From positions 22,116 to 86,115 of the forward strand of contig JAVGVS010000827.1 of NCBI GenBank assembly GCA_032718565.1: DNA of 64,000 nucleotides. Direction: 5' to 3'. How positions within the stretch are numbered: position 1 is the first letter of the stretch; every line of letters begins with the position of its first letter. The stretch comes from Distichodus sexfasciatus (lineage: Eukaryota > Chordata > Actinopteri > Characiformes > Distichodontidae). The translations under genes and the position numbers were made by a program. Below, piece after piece: positions 47,690 to 59,194 of the stretch. Under the pieces are notes generated by a model. It did no database searches. It worked only from the letters and a program-made list of their open reading frames with translations, and was not told the DNA's origin.

Positions 47690-48140
47690 ACTGGCCCTGC
47701 CCCTTATTAATATTAATACAGTTGAGTTTTAACGGGTCGAGGGACTACTCCATGGCGTTGTGTTGTCACTTTGGCCTGCCCCCTTATTAATATTATTAAT
47801 GAGTCTAAATTTCATGGGTCCGACAAGACCACCACCACCACTGTATGCTAAGGGCTGTCGTTTTGGCTCCGCCTCTTATTAATATTAATGAGTCTAAATT
47901 TGCTGGTCCGAGGTATTACCACCACTGATGCTGGCGCTGTTTCTTTGGTTCCGCCCCTTATTAATACACGAGTCTGAATTCTTAAGGGTCCGGAGGTATC
48001 ACCACCACCGGTGTTGTGTTGTCTACTTGGCCCCGCCCCCCCTGGTTGGCTGATTAATATGCCTTAATTTGAACGGACGGAGCGTAGTTCAGGCGTTGCG
48101 CTGTCTCATTGGTTCCGCCCCCTCATGAATATTAATACGG
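47690..48140 (+). promoter_or_regulatory. pygm upstream region: six tandem GC-box / AT-rich modules
   Basis: Six imperfect copies, 75-95 bp apart, each with a CCGCCCC- or CTGCCCC-type GC box, usually preceded by TTGG or ATTGG (inverted CCAAT), then TTATTAATATTAATGAG or a close variant and TCTAAATTT. GC-box/AT cores begin near 47,693, 47,773, 47,862, 47,945, 48,027 and 48,106. Ends about 170 bases before the pygm start codon. GC and CCAAT boxes are known promoter elements; a promoter role for this array is inferred from position. Confidence 0.6.
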
Positions 48141-48225
48141 GTGAGTTTAAATGGGCGGAGCAGCGTTAGGCGCGGCGGCGTCCCGGTAAGCAGCGCAGTG
48201 TGTAACTCTCTCGCAGCAAGCGTCT

Positions 48226-48302
48226 CTCACACACACACACACACATAGACTCACACACACACACACACACACATAGACTCACACACACAGACACACACAC
48301 AC
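48226..48302 (+). repeat. (CA)n microsatellite in pygm 5' leader
   Basis: Three CA runs separated by TAGACTC or GACA, ending six bases before the pygm ATG. Length variation here would alter the 5'UTR directly. Confidence 0.9.
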
Positions 48303-48308
48303 GGCAGC

Positions 48309-48552
48309 ATGTTCAAAGCCTCTGTCCGACCACGACAAGCGGAAGCAGATCTCGGTGCGCGGCCTGGCCGGGGTGGAGAACGTCACGGATCTGAAGAAGA
48401 ACTTCAACCGGCACCTGCACTTCACCCTGGTCAAGGACCGCAATGTGGCCACCAAGCGGGATTACTACTTCGCGCTGGCCAACACGGTGCGCGACCACCT
48501 GGTGGGGAGATGGATCCGAACCCAGCAGTACTACTACGAGAAGGACCCCAAG
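48309..48552 (+). CDS. pygm: pygm exon 1, start codon out of frame by one base
   Basis: The frame SKPLSDHDKRKQISVRGLAG...QQYYYEKDPK is intact and ends at donor AAG|GTAAAC, the same place as the human 81-codon first exon. The exon from ATG is 244 nt, i.e. 81 codons plus one base: ATG is followed by TTCAAAG where ATG-TCA-AAG (M-S-K) is expected. Reading upstream in the SKPL frame gives Cys, Ala, Ala and a CA-repeat with a TAG at 48,274 and no ATG, so no alternative in-frame start exists here. Most likely a one-base sequence error; a real allele would be a null. Confidence 0.93.
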
Positions 48553-51500
48553 GTAAACTCCACACAAGACCACAAGACCCCCACATACACCAACCAAAGC
48601 CAAAGTTATCTCAAGCACTGCATGATAAAACCCCACGCGCATTTAATAATGTTATTCTTATCAATCACATGGAAGTGGATATAAATTAAGACAAATAATA
48701 ATTAATATATTAAATAATATACTAATATCATATTAAAGTATATTATCATAATATATTAAATAATATACTAATTACTGTTAGTATATAACATGATAATAAG
48801 TATAATATTTAATCCAAGTAGTATATTACATAATAATAAGCATATTAAGTAATAAAGTGATGCTTTTCAGTCTACAAATTGTGATTTGTCCTCAATATAA
48901 TTATTATACATTTTAATTCTGTTCATCTACAAGTTTTACACAAATCCACAATAATTTCAAATTATGTTAAAAGAACCCAGAGCCCAGTCCTACGCAGCAA
49001 TAAACAATAAAAACTCATTTTAATAAAACAAGATTATTTTACTAATAATATTCCTTTCAACAATAAACAAGTAACAATGAAAAATGTGTGGTTATTTTTA
49101 CATCAGCATTAACATATGTTGATGTATTGTGGGCAATGTATTATTGATAATAATAATCCTTGCATAACATTATAGGCCTCTATGAATAATTTGATATAAT
49201 TATTTTTAGCTAAAATGGTAAGCTGTAGTATGGTTGTGTAGTTTGTAAATATGATTTGTACAAATATGTAAAAATAAGTGTATGCTATTAAATGTCCCTA
49301 AATGTGTGGTGTAAATATGCCTCGATTATATCAACTCACATACTGACATTTATCAAGTGCATGCATTAAACTAGTCTAAATGGACATGAGTGATATAATA
49401 GATGCATATTCATGACACTGAGCCAATGTTGGTATGACAACATGGTGCCAATCACCTCAAGTTACATCTTTACAACTTACATCTGGCCTCCAGCAAGAAA
49501 ACTCACTTTTACAGTCTCCAAAGTGCATGTACTTCACAGTATCATCATGTCAACGTCCCGCCACTGACATGCAGTTCATTTTAATGTCAAGGTAATGCCA
49601 TGTGTCCCTGCGGTCGGCACACGAGGTAAAATTGAGTGAGCGTCTCCACACGCCAAAATATTACCGTTGCCATAAATATCCTCTACTGACCTTCTCCTTT
49701 CTCCCGTCCTTCACGCAAGCATCATTCGCGTTGATCTACAGGCTGGGTCTCAACCTTGTGGTGCTGTGTAGATCATTTTAAGAGAGATCTGCTCAGGAGA
49801 TGATGATAGCCACCAGGTCTTCATCTCAACTCCTAGTAGAAAACCATCATCATAAAGAGTATGAGTCTGATAATACGGTAATCAGCGTAACATATAACGA
49901 CATGTCGGGACATTTAGGTGTGAAGGATGGAAATGTCACAAAGCAATGTATACGCCCAAGATCATCTTTTTTTCATAAAATACACCTCCTGTTTAATATA
50001 AAGTGAAGTTACAACTTGTGCAATGTCTGATCCATGTTTTTCTTCTGGATCAAATCTATGAGCTCGTGGATCATCAATTTATCGGTGTAGCTTGATGTAT
50101 CGTTACACCTCTAATACGTATTGAATTCAGCAGCAATATAACACAGTATAAAGTAATGTTGCACCCATACAATATAATAAACATTTTGTCAAGAGCATCT
50201 GTGCATCTGTATCCTAAGCACAGAAAGCATTAGTCAACATCATCATAACCTCGATTATTTTTATGACTCACATGGAGGCTTCACATGGATCTGAGACTTG
50301 ATGGCCTTCACTTGTACCATCTGGATCAAATAAGCGGAAATTAATTGAATGAAAGCAGCATAAAAATATTTTAATCCCCAATGAATATTCCACCAAACTG
50401 GTTTGGCCTTTTGAAGGAAAAACACTGCTGGAAAAATAAAATATAATATCTGACATTTGCTACCAAATATTAACCTTATATTAGGTCCACATTTGTGGTA
50501 ATATTCTTAATTTAGATACAGCTTCAATAAAGTAAACCTCACAACATTATTTAGTCCACAAATTTGCCAATTGATATGATTTTCAGAGAAACAATGACAA
50601 ATAAAGTATATCAATATAATTGCCACATTACATTCCAGAATAAATTAGTCAAACAAACATAATAATATTGATCACTTGCAAATATATAATTGTTAGATGT
50701 ATGATCATACAAAGCAGTATACTGCATTCAATATATTCTTCATCTACATTTTACTTAAAACATGTTTATGTATTTCCCCATGTATCATAATATATGAAAA
50801 TATACAGATATCCAGTAAGTTTTTCCATATATTCTAGGTCCAGGCATAATTACTGCTTTGTTGAAATATTAACAGTGCATTTTCTGAATATAGTTTCTTC
50901 AGTTTAGTAGTTAAATTGTGAATAAATGTTCTCAATATTCTATCATTTGTGATCTGAATAATGCAAGTACTGAATGCACTGCAGTTACATCAGCTTGGAG
51001 ATGTTTAAATGGTGAAGAAATGTTCAATGTTGCCAAGCTACTTAAAGATCCATAATTTCAGTAGTTTGGAGATTTTGAATGAATTGAGAATAAATATCCA
51101 GTGTTAATAAGTTCCTGAAAATTTTAAATAGATGTTCAGTGTTGCAAAGCACAAAAAAATTCTATAATTTTAGAATCGTGGAAATATTTAAATTGTGAAT
51201 AAATATTCAATGTTGAAAAGCTGCTGAAAATTCCATGATTTCAGTAGTTTGGAAATATTTAACTGAATAAATGTTAAATGTTGGCAAGCCACTAAAAATT
51301 CTATAATTTTAGTAGTTTTGAGATGTTTAAACTGTGAGTAAATGTTCAATGTTGCCATGCTACAGAATATTCCATAATTCAGTGTGGAAATAATTATGAA
51401 TAAATATCCAGTGATGCCAAGCTACTGAAAAACTGGAGATGTTTAAGTTGTGAATAAATGTTTTTTATGAAACAGAATTTACAGAAATTTCCACATGTCC

Positions 51501-53416
51501 ATATTTTTTTCCTTTCATAACGCTTACATAAGAGAGTGGGAACGGGGTTATTAGAGAGAGCATTAAATCCCACTCCAAGTGCATTTATCTCTGACCTTTC
51601 TCCCTGCAGCTAACAGCAAGGTCACACAGAGTTTAGGGTGTCTTTGATGAAAAGGTCAAAAGTCATTCCCTCGACCAAAGGCCACCACCGAAACCTGTAG
51701 GGGCTGGAATATCCTGAGTGATATTCAAAAAGCACGAGCATGAAGGGATTATATACATCACACTATAAAGCTGATCTTAGGTCAGTCTCGAGTCTAAGCC
51801 AAATGAGCAAATGAGCCGCTGCTGCCCACACATGCCCCACTCCGGAACTGGGGTGTAGAGAGCACGGCGAGAGTTTACCTCACGTGAAAATAATCCACAT
51901 GGATGCTGCTAACAGACCATCCATACAGCCATACATGTTGAACACAACACTCCGCCGCCAGACTTCTTCACTGTGATTCCTACACTAGCGCTGGTGAGAA
52001 AACATGGCGGAGCAGGAAGCGCTAGCAGTTCTACCTGGTGGACGGAGCTTCTCAGATAGGAGGGTGAAGTTAATTAAATGTCCCCCACTGTGATGTAGAA
52101 GTAGGTGAGAAATCTAAATGTGACTCTGCACGGCGAAACCAGTCGCTTGTCGCAACGGAGGTTTCCGAGAAAAACGAGCGTTTATGTTGCGTGGGGTAAA
52201 ATTTTGGATTTTTAGTTTTTAGTGTTTTGAAACAGTGGAAGGTCTATACTGTACTGCTGTGAATAAATCTTGAGGTGAGGAATTCAATTCCAGCAGAATG
52301 TTAAACGTTTCTGTTTTGACCGCTCTACTTCAATATTTACGGTAAATCCACTGGTTGACTAGCGTGAAGATATTTCTCCGGAATCCCTCTTCGTCTCCCG
52401 AGTTCAGTTAACCTAACGCAGGTAGGCTATCCGTGTGGCTGTGAATGCAGCGTAGGCTACCGTAAATGCAAACGTAGCCGCGACCGCACCAAGCGTCTGT
52501 GAGTGCTACGGCGATAGTCAACTTCAAAGGCAGATTTCTCTGTTTCTCACTTGGCGTGACAGGAGAAACCCGACTCCTCTGAATGTTGATATCTCAGTCA
52601 TATGTCGTCCGATTCATTCCATATAGGTATCGTTTTGAAGCTTGATTTATGCCCTTTCATGAAAACATAATAACTCAATTTTGAAAATTTGCAACAAGCG
52701 ACTGGTTTTGCCGTGCAGTCACAAATGGCTCGTTTAAGCACACGATTTCTGACATTCGCACATTAATACTAACACAGCTGACCTTTTTCATCAAACGTAC
52801 AGTGTGTGTAGAGGCAGTACAGAAACAAAAGGATGTCCAAAGAACAGAAAAAGTGATTTTATTTATAATATGGGACCTTTAAGTATGAGTTTCAGTCTCT
52901 ATTTTAATTCGTACGTACTGTTTATATAAGATACTTTAGTGCTCAAGTTGTGTTCTACTGCAGTCATTTCCTTTATAAGGAATCTTTAAGACCTGGCCTA
53001 AAGTCTCGGGGAGATTCTCAGTTGTTGCTCTGAGACTTCACACCTCAGATCTCCTCCATACGTTGACATCTTAAAGTCTGGCTTAAATGCATTTGAATCT
53101 GGCTACTTGAATGTTCTCTCTGTAACACTGCCTACTTTTACATACTTTAAGAGTAGTCTTAGTCGGCACTTTGGACAAACTTCACTAAATAAAACTTGAC
53201 TTGATTTCACTTAAAGTGACTAGTTTCCAGCCTGCACTTCTGCACCAGAGGTGTCTGTTTACTTTGTGCGTACTGTATGAACCTGAATAAACGCAGGATT
53301 GTCCAGTCGCCTTAAAAAAGCTGCATTTGTGTTTTCGGGTCAAAGCGGAGGTTCTGCATTGTGGCAGCGTGTGTAAGTGTGTATCTCAGACTTTCCCTTC
53401 ACTGTGACGGTGCAGC

Positions 53417-53466
<50 letters not shown>

Positions 53467-53544
53467 CATGACCTTTCCTCCTGACCTCATGCCGGGTTAT
53501 TTTTACTGGAGTCAAAATGCCAGTGTTACAGTATACCAGTGACC

Positions 53545-53591
<47 letters not shown>

Positions 53592-56500
53592 AGCACAGTC
53601 TTGTATTACTATCTTTGTGAGGTCTTTCCATAGGCTCCCATAATGACTAGAAGTATATCATTTTACACCTAATCCTAACCTTAACCTCAGTAACCAAAAG
53701 CACATCTTTTATCTCTTTTAGTTTCTCAAATAAAACAAGCATATTTTCTATAAAGTCATTTCTCCTCATGGGGACCTCACAAATGTCCACACAAAGCCCA
53801 AAAAACAGATAAAAGTGATTTTAGGGGACAAAAAGGTCCCCACAATGCGATAAATACATGAACACACACTTCTTACTTAACTCCATTTTCCAGTAGCTTA
53901 TCACTTGTTAAGCTACTTTTAAAATGCTATAACTTCAAACTTAACTTTTGCACAAATAGTGACGTAGCTAGCTACTGCTATACCGTGTTGGGAGACATCT
54001 GACTACAAATAGTGACATTAGTAACGTTACGACTTTTTGCCGTAGCTTATTAGTTGCGAAGCTACTTTTATAATGCTGTAGCTTTAAAAATAACTAATTA
54101 CTCATTTAAAGAACTAACTGCCTTTTTTTAGTAAATAGTGATGTAGCCATGCAGTGTTGTAGTGTAGCTAACTACTGTACAGAGTTAAAGAGTATCTAAC
54201 TTCAAGTAGCCACACCTCCAACGTAAACTACTTTTCCAGTAGCTTATCAGTTGTACTGTAGCTTTAAAAGTAACTTCATTTTTATACAAATAGTGACGTA
54301 GCTGGTAGTGTAGCTAACTACTATACAGCGTGTTGGAGAGCAGCTAACCACAAGTAGTGACGTTCAGTGTTGTGCAAGTTATTTGCAAAGTGTAATACAC
54401 TATACATTACTTGTTACTGGTATTCAAATGTAATCTGCTACCTTACAATATTACTGTGTCAGAATTGTAATTGCTACATGACTTCTGTAACTTTTCAGTT
54501 ACTTTCACCAAAATAACTGTGAAGATACTTGACTTTCTAATATGAGAAAAAATATTGCAGATCATTACATGCCCAGTAGAAGGTGATGTTTGTAGCATAA
54601 TGATTATGTGCTAACCAGACTACAAACAATAATATAACTGGCAAAGTAAGAAACATCAACAGCCAAAATGAAAAATGACCAGAATCTGAATAACATCAGA
54701 ATAGAGGTGGAATAAATATTAAGTCTAGGCTTGTTCATCATTAAACAAAACAAAACTATATCCCACACTAACGCTCACTATAATGAGAAGAAAAGATGCA
54801 TTTTTTCTTACGATTGTCATTCCTTTATTCTCTTTGAATTCAAGAGATTCACAACGTAAGTCATGCAGAATGCTCGATGGGTGTAGCTTATGATTTCTCA
54901 TTGTACAGTACAATACAATACGGACGACTATTCCTCAGCCTCAGTGATTTCAGTTTGAAAAAAAAGAACATAGGCTGAACACAGCCCGTAACAGCTAAGA
55001 CAAGACAGGCCAAATAAAGAGCCGTAGGCATATGCCTTCAAAAAAGACAACAAAACAGAATCAATTAGGATTCTTAATAAAGTCAGGTAAGTGCTATTTC
55101 TCAACGTCGATAGTCCACCTCGCAAAAGTACTGTCTTCTGCCATCTCACCGGAGAAGCAAGTATGGCGTCACATCAATGCCAAAACTAGAGTGAGCAAAA
55201 TGGCTTGCCGCCAAAATTTCGCAGGCGTAAATTTGAAACTCAAGAGCACAAAATTAAGAACCGAGTGCGCGGTTGTGATAATACTGTGCGCAAACTGTAT
55301 TTTTCCTTTCTCGAATGTCTTTTTTCCTCTCGATCTGTTAAATGTCCTTGTGCGCAACTACGTTTTTCAGTATCTTATTAGTTGTGAAGCTACTTGCAAA
55401 ATACTGTAGCACTACTACTTTTTAGTTTTATAAATAGAGATGTAGCGACGTAGTCATGTAGCTTGTACTGTGGCTAACTACTATACAGCGTGGTAAATAG
55501 TGATGTTGCTAAGTTAATCAGTTAACCAAGTTCATTAGTTATCTAAGTAATCAGTTGTGAAGCTAGTATTAAAATGCAGAAACTAAAAAATAACATTATT
55601 TTCATAAATAGCTTATACTGTAGCTAACTACTATACAGTGTGGGGCAGTAGCTAAGAACAAGTAGTGATGTTACTAATGTAACTATTTTTTTCAGTAGCT
55701 TTTTAAAATGCTGTAGCTTTAAAAATATTATTTTTTGTACAAATAGTGACGTAGGTTGCAGTGTAGCTAACTACTGCACTTAAACAGTGTGGGGATGTAG
55801 CTAACTACAAGTAGCGACGCTACAACTTTAACTACTTTTTTAGGTAGAGTATCAGTAGTTAAGTAGTCACGTTTAGGGAGAGTATTTCAAAATGCTGAAG
55901 CTTTAAAAGTAACTTTTCACAAAACGTTTTTCACCAAACGATATGGAAAGAGGAAAAATCTCTCTTAACAAAGACAGCTATTTTTCACCAGCAGCTGTTT
56001 CCGATTTGGTGTCAAATTGGCAGGAGTGGCAACTGATAGGCCGCAGAGTTCACGTTGCATCACGGCGTGCTTTTGGCAGCTGCGAGATGGAGTCGGGGGA
56101 CGAAGTCCATCTCGGCCAGCGAGAATCTGTGTCGGTGAAACAGCTTGGATGTAGTAGCTACTTTTTTCCTCTGTCGCTTGTAGTGTAGCTACGTATCTTA
56201 AAACAGTAGCTTGGCCGTAGCTTAGCTACTTTTAATCAGAAGTAGCCATTAAAAACTAGAGCATTTTGTGGGTTTTAGGGGCGACCCTGGTGTCCGGCAG
56301 CGAGGGGAAAGCCTTGTGTCTGGCGAGTCGCTGCCAAACAGTTTGACAAACTTGTCTAGTCACTTTAGAGGCAAGAGTAAAAATAGAGCGGGCTGAAAAT
56401 AGCGAGCGTTTCCCTGCGCGCTGGGGCTGGGTCTCAAGTCTCCTCTACGCGGCCACTTTTAAACCGTACCGCACTGCAGGAAGAATATTTTACCGCTTTA

Positions 56501-59163
56501 ATATTCAGATTGAGAAATGAAGATTATCTGCCGTATTAATGTTGATGTTAATGGGAAAGTGTAACTTAGGTGCAAAAGAGTGGAATAACATTTTTACGTA
56601 GAAGAAAGTAAACTTGAAGTGAAAGCACTAGAAATGTGTGAAGAAAACGACCACAAATGTCTCATTATAAATTTATAATCACCTCCACCTCCTCTCTCTA
56701 TTCCTTCCCTCCCTCCATCCCTTCCTCCCCTACTCACTCGCTCCCTCCCTCCCTCCTCTCCTTTCTCCCCCTCTCTCTATCCCCTGCTCTCTCCCTTTAT
56801 TTCATTCCTCCCTTTCGTCCATCCATCCACCCATCCATCCATCCATCATCTCTCTCCCTCCTCACTTTTCTCCCTTTCTCCCCCTCTCTCTATCCCCTGC
56901 TCTCTCCCTTTATTTCATTCCTCCCTTTCGTCCATCCATCCACCCATCCATCCATCCATCCATCCATCATCTCTCTCCCTCCTCACTTTTCTCCCTTTCC
57001 TCCCTTTCTCTATCCCCTGCACTCACCCTTTATTTCATTCCTCCCTTTCGTCCTCCCTCCCTCCCCTCCTCACCTCCTTCCTCCCTTTTTCCTTTCCTCC
57101 CTCCCTCCATAATTTCTCTCCCTCCTCACTTTTCTCCCTTTCTATCTCCTGCTCTCTTCCTTTATTTCATCCTCCCTTCATCATCTCTCTCTCTCACTCA
57201 CCTCCTCTCTCCCTTTCATCCCGCTCTCCCCTCCATTCTGCATTTCTCTGCCCTTCCTTCCTCTTGCTCTCCCTCCCTCCCTCTCTTACTCCATCCCTTC
57301 CTCACATTCTCTCCTCTTCTGTCCCTCCCTCTCCCCATTTTCGATCCCTCCTTCTATCCATTCCATCCTGCTTTTCTTCCTCTATCTCTCCGCCCTCCCA
57401 CTTTTTCCCTCCCTCCATCCCTTCCTCCGCTACTCACTACCTCCCTCCATCCCTTCCTCTCCTTCTTACTCTCTCCATCCCTCTCTCCTCCCCTCTCTCT
57501 TCCTCCGCCCATTTTCTCTCCCTTACTCTCTCCCCTCCATCCCACATTTCTCTCCCCCCTTCTTTCCTCTCCCTCTTCTCTCTCCACCTTCTCCCTCCCT
57601 CCATCTCTCCCTCGCTGCAGCGTGTGTATTACCTGTCGTTGGAGTTCTACATGGGTCGTACTCTGCAGAACACCATGGTGAACTTGGCTCTGGAGAATGC
57701 GTGTGATGAAGCCATGTACCAGGTCTGTCTCATCTCAACCTTCACCAGCTCCCACTGCTTCAACATCAGCATGTTACACTACAAATTATCAGCAAAATCA
57801 CAGTCACCGTTTTCTCCACTTTAGTAAAAAGTCGGCTTATTTTACTCTGTGGTAAGCACCATAAGTTGTAGTGGAGTTGTTACCAGCTCTAATGACTGAC
57901 GCTGCTGTTCTTCTCTTCCCCTATCCTCCTCCTCATCAGCTGGGTATGGACATGGAGGAGCTGGAGGACATCGAGGAGGACGCTGGACTGGGGAACGGAG
58001 GTCTGGGACGTCTGGCTGGTGAGCGACACACGCTGTAAAAATTATTTGATCAATTTGTTACAGTAACAGACTTTTTTCAACTTTATCATTTATGCAGTTT
58101 CTAGAGTCAGAACGTTTTCAAGTCAGTTCACAGAAAGGACCATTTGAAGCCGCCGTATTAACTTAAAACCTAAAAACTAACAAGACAAGTGCAAAATATT
58201 ACACAAACACAATCTACAGTACTGTGCAAAAGTTTTAGGCAGGTGTGAAAAAATGCTGTAAACAAAGAATACTTTAAAAAATGGAATCATTTATTTTCAT
58301 CAATCAACAAAATGCAGTGAATGAACAAAAGAGAAATCTAAATCAAATCAATATTTGGTGTGACCACCCTTTGCCTTCAAAACAGCATCAGTTCTTCTAG
58401 GTACACTTGCACACAGTTTTTGAAGGAACTCGGCTGGTAGGTTGTTCCAAACATCTTGGAGAACTAACCACAGACCTATAATCCTATAATCCTACAAAAT
58501 AATAAAATGACTATAATCCTACAAAATAATATAATGACTATAATCCTACAAAATAATATAATGACTATAATCCTACAAAATAATATAATGACTACAAAAT
58601 AATATAATGACTATAATCCTACAAAATAATATAATGACTATAATCCTACAAAATCCCTGACTTTGTGCAAGTGTACCTAGAAGAATTGGTGCTGGTTTGA
58701 AGGCAATAGGTAGTAACACCAAATATTGATTTGATTTAGATTTTTCTTTTGTTCGCTCACTTTGCATTTTCTAAATTGATAAAAAAATAAACAATCATTA
58801 TTTATATTTCTGAAAACATTCTTTGTTTACAGCATTTTTTCACACCTGCCTAAAACTTTTGCACAGTACTGTATATCTACATAAAACTGTCCTTGTAAAC
58901 AACAGAAACAGAATATTATATACCATTTAGTCTTAAATATGTCAGTGAAGAATGGGAAGAATTTTCCGAAATCATTTTACTTCTGCTGAAATAAAAGGGT
59001 TGTGTGTGTGTGTGGTGTGTGTGTAGTTAATCACCTAATTCTCCTCTTCCTCAGCCTGCTTTCTGGACTCCATGGCAACTCTAGGTCTGGCTGCGTACGG
59101 CTACGGCATTCGCTACGAGTTTGGCATCTTTAACCAGAAAATTGTCAGTGGCTGGCAGGTGAG

Positions 59164-59194
<31 letters not shown>

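Noticed and set aside
48309..48689. 126-codon frame starting at the pygm ATG (MFKASVRPRQ...)
   Set aside because: It is the wrong frame of exon 1, created by the extra T; the homologous frame starts two bases later and matches phosphorylase over 80 residues.
57264..57824. 186-codon frame ending in pygm exon 2 sequence
   Set aside because: Its first two thirds come from the polypyrimidine tract; only RVYYLSLEF... onwards is coding.
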